From: Colletes latitarsis | Lineage: Eukaryota > Arthropoda > Insecta > Hymenoptera > Colletidae | Reading direction: 5' to 3' | Length of the DNA: 64,000 nt | Assembly: GCF_051014445.1 (NCBI RefSeq) | Contig: NW_027488370.1 | Span: forward strand, 2,852,001 to 2,916,000 | Shown here: positions 26,961-39,078 of the stretch, one piece after another | Numbering within the stretch: the first letter of the stretch is position 1 | Layout of the letters: each line of letters opens with the position of its first letter | Notes under the pieces: model-generated | Seen by the model: only the letters and a program-made list of their open reading frames with translations | Told to the model about the DNA's origin: nothing | Databases searched by the model: none | Program-made: the position numbers and the translations under genes

Positions 26961-29900
26961 AGGATAACGCTGGTTATATCTGGGTTAGTTCTGGTATTTG
27001 CGATCATCTGGCTCATACTTTCGCAATTTTCGCGAACTCGTTGGCCAGATCTTGAGTTTTTTGTGGTTTGGATCCCGTCGTAATTTGGTACCACACCGAA
27101 ACAGTCAACTAAACCTGGTTGCGGTTAATATTTTGGAGGATAACGCCGGTTATATCTCGGTTAGGTCTGGGATTTGCCCTCATCTTGCTCGTACCTTCGC
27201 ATTTTTCGCATTCTTGTGGGCCAGATCCTGTCCTTTTTCTGGCCCGGTCCACGTAGTAATGTGGTACCACGCCGAAACAGGCAATTAAACCTGGTTGCGA
27301 TTAATATTTTAGAGGATAACGCTGGTTATGTCTCGGTTAGGTCTGGTATTTGCCCTCATCTGGATCATACTTTCGCAATTATCGCGTGCTTGTTGGCCAG
27401 ATCTTGGGTTTTTTCTGGTTTGTATCCCGTCGTAATGTGGTTCCACACCGAAACAGTCAATTAATCCTGGTTGCGATTAATAGTTTAGAGGATAACGCTG
27501 GTTATGTCTGGGTTAGTTCTGGTATTTGCAATCATCTGTCTCGTACCTTCGCATTTTCCGCCTACTTGTTGGCAAGATCCTGGGCTTTTCTGGTTTGGAT
27601 CACGTAGTAATGCGGTACCACACCGTAACAGTCAATTAAACCTGGTTGCGCTTAATATTTTGGAGGATAACGCCGGTTATGTCTGGGTTAGGTCTGGGAT
27701 ATGCCCTCATCTGATTCGTACTTTCGCATTCTTCGCATACTTGTTGTCCAGATCCTGGCCTTTTTCTGGCTTGGACCACGTAGTGATGTGGTACCACACC
27801 GAAACAGTCAATTAAACCTGGTTGCGATTAATATTTTAGAGGATAACGCTGGTTATGGCTGGGTTAGTTCTGGTATTTGCAATCATCTGGCTCGTACCTT
27901 CGCATTCTCCGCCAACTTGCTGGCAAGATCTTGGGCTTTTTCTGGTTTGGATCACGTAGTAATGCGGTACCACATCGAAACAGTCAATTAAACCTGGTTG
28001 CGATTAATATTTTAGAGGATAGCGCCGGTTATTTCTCGGTTAGGTCTGGGATTTGCCCTCATCTGTCTCCTACTATCACATTTTTCGCATACTTGTTGGC
28101 CAGATCCTGGCCTTTTTCTGGTCTGTATCACGTAGTAATGCGGTACCACACCGAAGCAGTCAATCAAACCTGGTTGCGATTAATATTTTAGAGGATAACG
28201 CTGGTTATGTCTGGGTTAGTTCTGGTATTTGCAATCATCAGGCTCATACTTTCGCAATTTTCGCGTACTTGTTGGCCAGATCTTGGGTTTTCTGTGGTTT
28301 GGATCCCGTCGTAATGTGGATCCACACCGAAGCAGTCTATTAAACCTGGTTGCGATTAATATTTTAGAGGATAACGCTGGTTATGTCTGGGTTAGTTCTG
28401 GTATTTGCAATCATCTGGCTCATACTTTCGCAATTTTCGCGTACTTGTTGGCCAGATCTTGGGTTTCTTGTGGTTTGGATCGCGTCGTAATGTGGATCCA
28501 CACCGAAGCAGTCAATTAAGCCTGGCTGCGATGAATATTTTAGAGGATAACGCTGCTTATGTTTGGGTTAGTTCTGCTATTTGCAATCATCTGGCTCGTA
28601 CTTTCGCATTTCTGGCATACTTGTAGGCAGATCCTGGGCTTTTTCTGGTTTGGATCACGTAGTAATGCGGTACCACACTGAAACAGTCAATTAAACCTGG
28701 TTGTGATTAACATTTTGGAGGATAACGCCGGTTATGTCACGGTTAGGTCTGGGATTTGCCGTCATCTGGCTCGTATTTTCGCATTTTTCGCATACTTGTA
28801 GGCCAGATCCTGGTCATTTTTTCTGGCTTGGACCACCTAGTAATGTGGTATCACACTGAAACAGTCAATTAAACCTGGTTGTGATTAACATTTTGGAGGA
28901 TAACGCCGGTTATGTCTCTGTTAGTTCTGGGATTTGCCCTCATCTGGCTCGTACCTTCGCATTTTTCGCCTACTTGTTGGCAAGATCCTGGGCTTTTTCT
29001 GGTTTGGATCACGTAGTAATGCGGTACCACACCGATGCAGTCAATTAAACCTGGTTGCGATTAATATTTTAGAGGATAACGCCGGTTATGTCTTGGTTAG
29101 GTCTGGGATTTGGCCTCATCTGGCTCATACTTTCGCATTTCTCGCATACTTGTTGGCCAGATCCAGGGCTTTATCTGGTTTGTATCCCGTCGTAATGTGG
29201 TTCCACACCGAAACAGTGAATTAAACCCGGTTGCGATTAATATTTTAGAGGATAACGCCGGTTATGTCTGGGTTAGGTCTGGGATTTGCCCTCATCTGTC
29301 TCCTACTATCACATTTTTCGCATACATGTTGGCCAGATCCTGGCCTTTTTCTGGTCTGTATCACGTAGTAATGCGGTACCACACCGAAACAGTCAATTAA
29401 ACCTGGTTGCGATTAATATTTTAGAGGATAACGCCGGTTATGTCACGGTTAGGTCTGGGATTTGCCGTCATCTGGCTCGAATTTTCGCATTTCTCGCATA
29501 CTTGTTGGCCAGATCCTGGGCTTTTTCTGGTTTGGATCACGTAGTAATGCGGTACCACACCGAAACAGTGAATTAAACCCGGTTGCGATTAATATTTTAG
29601 AGGATAACGCCGGTTATGTCTGGGTTAGGTCTGGGATTTGGCCTCATCTGGCTCGTACTTTCGCATTTCTCGCATACTTGTTGGCCAGATCCTGGGCTTT
29701 TTCTGGTTTAGATCACGTAGTAATGTGGTTCCACACCGAAACAGTCAATTTAACCTGGTTGCGATTAATATTTTAGACGATAACGCCGGTTATGTCACGG
29801 TTAGGTCTGGGATTTGCCGTCATCTGGCTCGAATTTTCGCATTTCTCGCATACTTGTTGGCCAGATCCTGGGCTTTTTCTGGTTTGGATCACGTAGTATT

Positions 29901-30690
29901 GTGGTACCACACTGAAACAGTCAATAAAAGCTGGTTCCGATTAGTATCTTACAGGATAACACCGGTTATGTCTGGTTTAGTTCTGGTATTTGCAATCATC
30001 TGGCTCGTACTTTCGCATTTTTCGCATACTTGTTCTTCAGATCCTGGGCTTTTTCTGGTTTGGATCACGTAGTAATGTGGTACCACACTGAAACAGTCAA
30101 TAAAAGCTGGTTCCGATTAGTATTTTAGAGGATAACGCTGGTTATGACTGGTTTAGTTCTGGAATTTGCAAACATCTGGCTCGTACCTTCGCATTTTTCG
30201 CCTACTTGTTGGCAAGATCCTGGTCTTTTTCATGCTTGGACCACGTAGTAATGTGGTACCACACTCAAACAGTCAAATAAACCTGGTTCCGATTAATATT
30301 TAACAGGGTAACGCCGGCTATGTCTCTGTTAGGTCTGGGATTTTCCCTCATCTGGCTCGTACCTCCGCATTTTTCGCATAGTTGTTGGCAAGATCCTGGG
30401 CATTTTCTGGTTTGGATCACGTAGTAATGTGGTACCACACTGAAACAGTCAATAAAAGCTGGTTGCGATTAGTATTTTGGAGGATAACGCTGGTTATGTC
30501 TGGTTTAGTTCTGGTATTTGCAATCATCTGGCTCGTACCTTCGCATTTTTCGCATACTTGATGGCCAGATCCTGGCCTTTTTCTGGTTTGGATCACGTAG
30601 TAATGTGGTACCACACTAAAACAGCCAACAAAGGCTGGTTTCGATTAGTATTTTAGAGGATAACGCCGGTTATGTCTGGTTTAGTTCTGG

Positions 30691-30715
30691 TATTTTTGCA
30701 AATATGATGATTGCC
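30691..30715 (+). repeat. Monomer with 14-bp insertion (HOR marker, copy 1)
   Basis: The usual TATTTGCAATCATCTGG is expanded here to TATTTTTGCAAATATGATGATTGCC, followed by ATCTGG, a net gain of 14 bp. The same expanded form is at 34225-34249 and 46870-46894. Three copies of one event confirm that the three higher-order units are related. Confidence 0.85.
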
Positions 30716-33700
30716 ATCTGGCTCGTACTTTCGCATTTTTCGCATACTTGTTCTTCAGATCCTGGGCTTTTTCTGGTTTGGATCACGTAGTAATGTGGTA
30801 CCACACTGAAACAGTCAATAAAAGCTGGTTCCGATTAGTATCTTAGAGGATAACGCTGGTTATGACTGGTTTAGTTCTGGAATTTGCAAACATCTGGCTC
30901 GTACTTTCGCATTTCTGGCATACTTGTAGGCAGATCCTGGGCTTTTTCTGGTTTGGATCACGTAGTAATGCGGTACCACACTGAAACAGTCAATTAAACC
31001 TGGTTGTGATTAACATTTTGGAGGATAACGCCGGTTATGTCACGGTTAGGTCTGGGATTTGCCGTCATCTGGCTCGTATTTTCGCATTTTTCGCATACTT
31101 GTAGGCCAGATCCTGGCCATTTTTTCTGGCTTGGACCACCTAGTAATGTGGTATCACACTGAAACAGTCAATTAAACCTGGTTGTGATTAACATTTTGGA
31201 GGATAACGCCGGTTATGTCTCTGTTAGTTCTGGGATTTGCCCTCATCTGGCTCGTACCTTCGCATTTTTCGCCTACTTGTTGGCAAGATCCTGGGCTTTT
31301 TCTGGTTTGGATCACGTAGTAATGCGGTACCACACCGATGCAGTCAATTAAACCTGGTTGCGATTAATATTTTAGAGGATAACGCCGGTTATGTCTTGGT
31401 TACGTCTGGGATTTGGCCTCATCTGGCGCATACTTTCGCATTTCTCGCATACTTGTTGGCCAGATCCAGGGCTTTATCTGGTTTGTATCCCGTCGTAATG
31501 TGGTTCCACACCGAAACAGTGAATTAAACCCGGTTGCGATTAATATTTTAGAGGATAACGCCGGTTATGTCTGGGTTAGGTCTGGGATTTGCCCTCATCT
31601 GTCTCCTACTATCACATTTTTCGCATACATGGTGGCCAGATCCTGGCCTTTTTCTGGTCTGTATCACGTAGTAATGCGGTACCACACCGAAACAGTCAAT
31701 TAAACCTGGTTGCGATTAATATTTTAGAGGATAACGCTGGTTATGTCTGGGTTAGTTCTGGTATTTGCAATCATCAGGCTCATACTTTCGCAATTTTCGC
31801 GTACTTGTTGGCCAGATCTTGGGTTTCTTGTGGTTTGGATCCCGTCGTAATGTGGATCCACACCGAAGCAGTCAATTAAACCTGGTTGCGATTAATATTT
31901 TAGAGGCTAACGCTGGTTATGTCTGGGTTAGTTCTGGTATTTGCAATCATCTGGCTCATACTTTCGCAATTTTCGCGTACTTGATGGCCAGATCTTGGGT
32001 TTCTTGTGGTTTGGATCCCGTCGTAATGTGGATCCACACCGAAGCAGTCAATTAAGCCTGGCTGCGATGAATATTTTAGAGGATAACGCTGCTTATGTTT
32101 GGGTTAGTTCTGCTATTGGCAATCATCTGGCTCGTACTTTCGCATTTCTGGCATACTTGTAGGCAGATCCTGGGCTTTTTCTGGTTTGGATCACGTAGTA
32201 ATGCGGTACCACACTGAAACAGTCAATTAAACCTGGTTGTGATTAACATTTTGGAGGATAACGCCGGTTATGTCACGGTTAGGTCTGGGATTTGCCGTCA
32301 TCTGGCTCGTATTTTCGCATTTTTCGCATACTTGTTGGCAAGATCCTGGGCTTTTTCTGGTTTGGATCACGTAGTAATGCGGTACCACACCGATGCAGTC
32401 AATTAAACCTGGTTGCGATGAATATTTTAGAGGATAACGCCGGTTATGTCTTGGTTAGGTCTGGGATTTGGCCTCATCTGGCTCATACTTTCGCATTTCT
32501 CACATACTTGTTGGCCAGATCCAGGGCTTTATCTGGTTTGTATCCCGTCGTAATGTGGTTCCACACCGAAACAGTGAATTAAACCCGGTTGCGATTAATA
32601 TTTTAGAGGATAACGCCGGTTATGTCTGGGTTAGGTCTGGGATTTGGCCTCATCTGGCTCGTACTTTCGCATTTCTCGCATACTTGTTGGCCAGATCCTG
32701 GGCTTTTTCTGGTTTAGATCACGTAGTAATGTGGTTCCACACCGAAACAGTCAATTTAACCTGGTTGCGATTAATATTTTAGACGATAACGCCGGTTATG
32801 TCACGGTTAGGTCTGGGATTTGCCGTCATCTGGCTCGAATTTTCGCATTTCTCGCATACTTGTTGGCCAGATCCTGGGCTTTTTCTGGTTTGGATCACGT
32901 AGTATTGTGGTACCACACTGAAACAGTCAATAAAAGCTGGTTCCGATTAGTATCTTACAGGATAACACCGGTTATGTCTGGGTTAGGTCTGGGATTTGCC
33001 CTCATCTGGCTCGTACTTTCGCATTTCTCGCATACTTGTTGGCCAGATCCAGGCCTTTTTCTGGTTTGGATCAGGTAGTAATGCGGTACTACACCGAAAC
33101 AGTCAATTAAACCTGGTTGCGATTAATATTTTAGAGGATAACGCCGGTTATGTCTTGGTTAGGTCTGGTATTTGCCCTCATCTGGCTCGTACTTTCGCAT
33201 TTCTCGCATACTTGTTGGCCAGATCCTTGCCTTTTCCTGGTTTGGATCACGTAGTAATGCGGTACCACACTGAAACAGTCAATTAAACCTGGTTGTGATT
33301 AATATTTTGGAGAATAACGCTGGTTATGTTTGGGTTAGTTCCGGTATTTGCAACCATCTGGCTGACACTTTCGCATTTTTTGCATACTTGTTGGCCAGAT
33401 CCTGGCCTTTTTCTGGTTTGGATCACGTAGTAATGCGGTACCACCCCGAAACAGTCAATAAAACCTGGTTGCGATTAATATTTTAGAGGATAACGCCGGT
33501 TATGTCTGGTTTAGTTCTGGTATTTGCAATCATCTGGCTCGTACTTTCGCATTTTTCGCATACTTGTTCTTCAGATCCTGGGCTTTTTCTGGTTTGGATC
33601 GCGTAGTAATGTGGTACCACACTGAAACAGTCAATAAAAGCTGGTTCCGATTAGTATTTTAGAGGATAACGCTGGTTATGACTGGTTTAGTTCTGGAATT

Positions 33701-34224
33701 TGCAAACATCTGGCTCGTACCTTCGCATTTTTCGCCTACTTGTTGGCAAGATCCTGGTCTTTTTCATGCTTGGACCACGTAGTAATGTGGTACCACACTG
33801 AAACAGTCAAATAAACCTGGTTCCGATTAATATTTAACAGGGTAACGCCGGCTATGTCTCTGTTAGGTCTGGGATTTTCCCTCATCTGGCTCGTACCTCC
33901 GCATTTTTCGCATAGTTGTTGGCAAGATCCTGGGCATTTTCTGGTTTGGATCACGTAGTAATGTGGTACCACACTGAAACAGTCAATAAAAGCTGGTTGC
34001 GATTAGTATTTTGGAGGATAACGCTGGTTATGTCTGGTTTAGTTCTGGTATTTGCAATCATCTGGCTCGTACCTTCGCATTTTTCGCATACTTGATGGCC
34101 AGATCCTGGCCTTTTTCTGGTTTGGATCACGTAGTAATGTGGTACCACACTAAAACAGCCAACAAAGGCTGGTTTCGATTAGTATTTTAGAGGATAACGC
34201 CGGTTATGTCTGGTTTAGTTCTGG

Positions 34225-34249
34225 TATTTTTGCAAATATGATGATTGCC
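34225..34249 (+). repeat. Monomer with 14-bp insertion (HOR marker, copy 2)
   Basis: Same expanded segment as at 30691, exactly 3534 bp downstream. Confidence 0.85.
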
Positions 34250-37200
34250 ATCTGGCTCGTACTTTCGCATTTTTCGCAAACTTGTTCTTCAGATCCTGGG
34301 CTTTTTCTGGTTTGGATCACGTAGTAATGTGGTACCACACTGAAACAGTCAATAAAAGCTGGTTCCGATTAGTATCTTAGAGGATAACGCTGGTTATGAC
34401 TGGTTTAGTTCTGGAATTTGCAAACATCTGGCTCGTACTTTCGCATTTCTGGCATACTTGTAGGCAGATCCTGGGCTTTTTCTGGTTTGGATCACGTAGT
34501 AATGCGGTACCACACTGAAACAGTCAATTAAACCTGGTTGTGATTAACATTTTGGAGGATAACGCCGGTTATGTCACGGTTAGGTCTGGGATTTGCCGTC
34601 ATCTGGCTCGTATTTTCGCATTTTTCGCATACTTGTAGGCCAGATCCTGGCCATTTTTTCTGGCTTGGACCACCTAGTAATGTGGTATCACACTGAAACA
34701 GTCAATTAAACCTGGTTGTGATTAACATTTTGGAGGATAACGCCGGTTATGTCTCTGTTAGTTCTGGGATTTGCCCTCATCTGGCTCGTACCTTCGCATT
34801 TTTCGCCTACTTGTTGGCAAGATCCTGGGCTTTTTCTGGTTTGGATCACGTAGTAATGCGGTACCACACCGATGCAGTCAATTAAACCTGGTTGCGATTA
34901 ATATTTTAGAGGATAACGCCGGTTATGTCTTGGTTAGGTCTGGGATTTGGCCTCATCTGGCTCATACTTTCGCATTTCTCGCATACTTGTTGGCCAGATC
35001 CGGGGCTTTATCTGGTTTGTATCCCGTCGTAATGTGGTTCCACACCGAAACAGTGAATTAAACCCGGTTGCGATTAATATTTTAGAGGATAACGCCGGTT
35101 ATGTCTGGGTTAGGTCTGGGATTTGCCCTCATCTGTCTCCTACTATCACATTTTTCGCATACATGGTGGCCAGATCCTGGCCTTTTTCTGGTCTGTATCA
35201 CGTAGTAATGCGGTACCACACCGAAACAGTCAATTAAACCTGGTTGCGGTTAATATTTTAGAGGATAACGCTGGTTATGTCTGGGTTAGTTCTGGTATTT
35301 GCAATCATCTGGCTCATACTTTCGCAATTTTCGCGTACTTGTTGGCCAGATCTTGGGTTTCTTGTGGTTTGGATCCCGTCGTAATGTGGATCCACACCGA
35401 AGCAGTCAATTAAGCCTGGCTGCGATGAATATTTTAGAGGATAACGCTGCTTATGTTTGGGTTAGTTCTGCTATTGGCAATCATCTGGCTCGTACTTTCG
35501 CATTTCTGGCATACTTGTAGGCAGATCCTGGGCTTTTTCTGGTTTGGATCACGTAGTAATGCGGTACCACACTGAAACAGTCAATTAAACCTGGTTGTGA
35601 TTAACATTTTGGAGGATAACGCCGGTTATGTCACGGTTAGGTCTGGGATTTGCCGTCATCTGGCTCGTATTTTCGCATTTTTCGCATACTTGTTGGCAAG
35701 ATCCTGGGCTTTTTCTGGTTTGGATCACGTAGTAATGCGGTACCACACCGATGCAGTCAATTAAACCTGGTTGCGATGAATATTTTAGAGGATAACGCCG
35801 GTTATGTCTTGGTTAGGTCTGGGATTTGGCCTCATCTGGCTCATACTTTCGCATTTCTCACATACTTGTTGGCCAGATCCAGGGCTTTATCTGGTTTGTA
35901 TCCCGTCGTAATGTGGTTCCACACCGAAACAGTGAATTAAACCCGGTTGCGATTAATATTTTAGAGGATAACGCCGGTTATGTCTGGGTTAGGTCTGGGA
36001 TTTGGCCTCATCTGGCTCGTACTTTCGCATTTCTCGCATACTTGTTGGCCAGATCCTGGGCTTTTTCTGGTTTAGATCACGTAGTAATGTGGTTCCACAC
36101 CGAAACAGTCAATTAAACCTGGTTGCGATTAATATTTTAGACGATAACGCCGGTTATGTCACGGTTAGGTCTGGGATTTGCCGTCATCTGGCTCGAATTT
36201 TCGCATTTCTCGCATACTTGTTGGCCAGATCCTGGGCTTTTTCTGGTTTGGATCACGTAGTATTGTGGTACCACACTGAAACAGTCAATAAAAGCTGGTT
36301 CCGATTAGTATCTTACAGGATAACACCGGTTATGTCTGGGTTAGGTCTGGGATTTGCCCTCATCTGGCTCGTATTTTCGCATTTTCGCATACTTGTTGGC
36401 CAGATCCTGGCCTTTTTCTGGCTTGGACCACGTAGTAATGTGGTATCACAATGAAACAGTCCACTAAACCTGGTTGTGATTAACATTTTGGAGGATAACG
36501 CCGGTTATGTCTTGGTTAGGTCTGGTATTTGCCCTCATCTGGCTCGTACTTTCGCATTTCTCGCATACTTGTTGGCCAGATCCTTGCCTTTTCCTGGTTT
36601 GGATCACGTAGTAATGCGGTACCACACTGAAACAGTCAATTAAACCTGGTTGTGATTAATATTTTGGAGAATAACGCTGGTTATGTTTGGGTTAGTTCCG
36701 GTATTTGCAACCATCTGGCTGATACTTTCGCATTTTTTGCATACTTGTTGGCCAGATCCTGGCCTTTTCCTGGTTTGGATCACGTAGTAATGCGGTACCA
36801 CCCCGAAACAGTCAATAAAACCTGGTTGCGATTAATATTTTAGAGGATAACGCCGGTTATGTCTGGTTCAGTTCTGGTATTTGCAATCATCTGGCTCGTA
36901 CTTTCGCATTTTTCGCATACTTGTTCTTCAGATCCTGGGCTTTTTCTGGTTTGGATCACGTAGTAATGTGGTACCACACTGAAACAGTCAATAAAAGCTG
37001 GTTCCGATTAGTATTTTAGAGGATAACGCTGGTTATGACTGGTTTAGTTCTGGAATTTGCAAACATCTGGCTCGTACCTTCGCATTTTTCGCCTACTTGT
37101 TGGCAAGATCCTGGGCATTTTCTGGTTTGGATCACGTAGTAATGCGGTACCACACCGAAACAGTCAATAAAACCTGGTTGCGATTATTATTTTAGAGGAT

Positions 37201-38263
37201 AACGCCGGTTATGTCTCGGTTATGTCTGGGATTTGCCCTCATCTGGCACATACTTTCGCATTTCTCGCATACTTGATGGCCAGATCCTGGCCTTTTTCTG
37301 GCTTGGACCACGTAGTAATGTGGTACCACACCGGAACAGTCATTACAAGCTGGTTGCGATTACTATTTTAGAGGATAACGCCGGTTATGTCTGGGTTAGG
37401 TCTGGTACTTGCCCCTCATCTGGCTCGTACTTTCGCATTTTTCGCATACTTGTTTTTCAGATCCTGGGCTTTTTCTGGTTTGGATCACGTAGTAATGTGG
37501 TACCACACTGAAACAGTCAATAAAAGCTGGTTGCGATTAGTATTTTAGAGGATAACGCTGGTTATGTCTGGTTTAGTTCTGGTATTTGCAATCATCTGGC
37601 TCGTACCTTCGCATTTTTCGCATACTTGATGGCCAGATCCTGGCCTTTTTCTGGTTTGGATCACGTAGTAATGTGGTACCACACTAAAACAGCCAACAAA
37701 AGCTGGTTTCGATTAGTATTTTAGAGGATAACGCTGGTTATGTCTGGTTTAGTTCTGGTATTTGCAATCATCTGGCTCGTACCTTCGCATTTTTCGCCTA
37801 TCTGTTGGGAAGATCCTGGGCTTTTTCATGCTTGGACCACGTAGTAATGTGGTATCACACTGAAACAGTCAAATAAACCTGGTTCCGCTTAATATTTAAC
37901 AGGATAACGCCGGCTATGTCTCGGTTAGGTCTGGGATTTTCCCTCATTTGGCTCGTACCTCCGCATTTTTCGCATACTTGTTGGCAAGATCCTGGGCTTT
38001 TTCTGGTTTGGATCACGTAGTAATGCGGTACCACACCGAAACGGTCAATTCAACCTCGTGGCGATTAATATTTTAGAGGATAACGCCGGTTATGTCTCCG
38101 TTAGGTTTGGGATTTTCCCTCATCTGGCTCGTAATTTCGCATTTTTCGCATACTTGTTGGCCAGATCCTGGCCTTTTTCATGCTTGGACCACGTAGTAAT
38201 GTGGTACCACACTGAAACAGTCAAATAAACCTGGTTCCGATTAGTATTTCAGAGGATAACGCA

Positions 38264-38277
38264 GGTTACGTCTGGGT
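38264..38277 (+). repeat. Target site duplication, 5' copy (14 bp)
   Basis: GGTTACGTCTGGGT belongs to the satellite monomer and is repeated without change at 42801-42814, directly after the poly(A). The next base differs at the two ends (G in the element, T in the satellite), which fixes the 5' boundary. A 14-bp duplication is the length reported for R1 elements in rDNA. Confidence 0.95.
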
Positions 38278-39076
38278 GCAGGGGGGCGACCTGACCCTCG
38301 CGGAGGCGATGCGGCTCGCCAGGGAGAATATCTCCCTGGAAGAGCTGGGCATCGCCTCCGTGAGGGCGAAGAGGGCCGTGACCGGGGGTCTCTTGCTGGA
38401 GATCCCCGGTGCAGAAGGCGGCGCGAAGGCGGATCGTCTCGCCCAGAGGCTCCGGGAGCAGCTGGGCGAGCGAGGTGTCCGGGTCGCCCGGCCCACGAAG
38501 CGCACGGAGATGCGCATTTGTGGGCTGGACGACTCGGTCAGCGCACAGGATGTGTCCCGTGCCCTTGCGAGGGCGGGGGACTGTCCTGTGGAGGACCTGC
38601 GGATCGGAGAGATCCGCAGGTCGCCCTCCGGCCTCGGGTCGGTGTGGGCCCGGTGCCCCCTCACCGCCGCCCGTAAGGTGGCGGAATCCGGGAGGGTGTT
38701 GGTGGGGTGGGTTTCGGCGCGAGTGGAAATCCTCGCGCCGCGCCCGCTCCAGTGTCACCGCTGCCTCGAATTGGGGCACGTGAGGCAGTGGTGCACCTCG
38801 CCGGTGGACCGCAGCGGTCAGTGTTACCGCTGCGGTGCCAAAGAGCACCGTGCGAGCCAGTGCTCGGCGGCCCCCCACTGCCCGCTGTGTGCGGACATGG
38901 GGAGGCCAGCCGATCACAGGGTGGGGAGCAAGAAGTGCTCCCCCCCCTCCCGGAAGGAGAGGAAGAGGCGGGCTGCACCGGCTCCGGTGCCGAGGGCGGT
39001 GGCATCGTCCTCCATGGAGGTGGACGGTGCTACGGGGACGGACGGCCGGGAGGAGGCTGGCGCGGCCATTAATTAA
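38276..39076 (+). CDS. Retrotransposon ORF1 (gag-like nucleic-acid-binding protein), N-terminally truncated
   Basis: The remaining 266 codons end at TAA 39074-39076. Known role of the family: RNA binding and ribonucleoprotein formation. Visible features are a basic, RRM-like region at about residues 76-155, then three knuckles: C160-X2-C-X4-H-X4-C173, C183-X2-C-X4-H-X4-C196, and a longer third finger C202-X2-C-X8-H-X6-C221, the pattern usual for R1-clade ORF1. A basic patch (RKERKRR, about 226-232) and an acidic tail follow. R1-clade ORF1 proteins are usually longer, often 400 residues or more, so the N-terminal part is missing. No ATG begins the frame. It runs back through the 5' junction into satellite sequence until TGA 38213-38215, and the first internal Met codon is at 38309. 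This copy therefore probably cannot make full ORF1 protein. Confidence 0.88.
   Translation: MQGGDLTLAEAMRLARENISLEELGIASVRAKRAVTGGLLLEIPGAEGGAKADRLAQRLREQLGERGVRVARPTKRTEMRICGLDDSVSAQDVSRALARAGDCPVEDLRIGEIRRSPSGLGSVWARCPLTAARKVAESGRVLVGWVSARVEILAPRPLQCHRCLELGHVRQWCTSPVDRSGQCYRCGAKEHRASQCSAAPHCPLCADMGRPADHRVGSKKCSPPSRKERKRRAAPAPVPRAVASSSMEVDGATGTDGREEAGAAIN
38295..38366 (+). other. Long hairpin at the 5' end of the remaining ORF1
   Basis: An 18-bp outer stem (38295-38312 with 38349-38366, one G-U pair) encloses GCTC/GAGC. Inside that, a perfect 9-bp stem CCAGGGAGA (38319-38327) pairs with TCTCCCTGG (38331-38339) around a 3-nt loop. All of it lies in coding sequence. Confidence 0.85.
38594..38622 (+). 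other. Perfect 12-bp hairpin in ORF1
   Basis: GACCTGCGGATC (38594-38605) pairs with GATCCGCAGGTC (38611-38622), loop GGAGA. Confidence 0.87.
38715..38740 (+). other. Perfect 9-bp hairpin in ORF1
   Basis: CGGCGCGAG (38715-38723) pairs with CTCGCGCCG (38732-38740), 8-nt loop, just upstream of the first zinc knuckle codons. Confidence 0.8.
38808..38836 (+). other. Perfect 11-bp hairpin between ORF1 zinc knuckles
   Basis: ACCGCAGCGGT (38808-38818) pairs with ACCGCTGCGGT (38826-38836), 7-nt loop. The 3' arm encodes part of the second knuckle. Confidence 0.85.
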
Positions 39077-39078
39077 TG
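39074..39078 (+). promoter_or_regulatory. Overlapping stop-start TAATG between ORF1 and ORF2
   Basis: ORF1 ends TAA at 39074-39076 and ORF2 begins ATG at 39076-39078, sharing one A. The frame changes by 1 nt. The same UAAUG arrangement in the R1-clade element SART1 supports ORF2 translation by termination-reinitiation; by analogy the same is inferred here. A strong stem-loop begins about 20 nt downstream (39097-39171) and could affect ribosome behaviour at this site. Confidence 0.85.

Larger units (their letters stand above)
29970..37040 (+). repeat. 19- to 20-monomer higher-order repeat, two copies
   Basis: A higher-order unit starting near 30007 recurs near 33541 with an offset of 3534 bp, that is 20 monomers plus 14 bp. 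Identity continues through the 31237/34771 and 31413/34947 monomers. Copy 2 then lacks one monomer, so that 31941 matches 35299 and 33295 matches 36652 (offset about 3357 bp). Diagnostic variants are ACTTGTTCTTCAGATCC, TTATGACTGGTTTAG, CCTGGTCTTTTTCATGC and a 14-bp insertion. Similar material precedes the first copy (28934 matches 31237, offset 2303 bp). Confidence 0.85.
1..38263 (+). repeat. 176-bp satellite array, left arm
   Basis: Continuous head-to-tail array of about 217 monomers with a period of 176 bp; single monomers vary by 1-2 bp or by rare 11-14 bp indels. Each monomer carries recognisable boxes in fixed order: a TTCGCATTTTTCGCAT box, CTTGTTGGCCAGATCCTGG, GGATCACGTAGTAATG, GGTACCACAC, GAAACAGTCAATTAAACC, TTAATATTTTAGAGGATAACG and GGTTATGTCTGGGTTAG. 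Divergence between neighbours is highest in the first 9 kb and lowest at 10-14.5 kb. No other gene or mobile element is visible in this arm. Open frames here are not genes: they start at TTG or GTG, and because 176 is not a multiple of three each one ends after about 1.65 monomers. The family was not recognised by name. Confidence 0.97.

Noticed and set aside
30417..30614. Minus-strand short open frames in the satellite (also at 33951, 46596, 61562)
   Set aside because: Antisense reading of the same monomers with GTG starts; present only where variants remove stops.
453..38000. Many overlapping 60-155 codon open frames, + strand, encoding variants of one peptide (PSSGSYFRIFRILVGQILA...)
   Set aside because: They repeat with the 176-bp satellite period, start mostly at TTG or GTG, shift frame each monomer, and gain or lose stops freely between neighbours. 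They are products of a repeat that happens to lack stops for 1.65 monomers, not genes.
38249..38917. 222-codon minus-strand frame opposite ORF1, crossing the 5' junction
   Set aside because: Antisense shadow that extends into satellite sequence; no domain.
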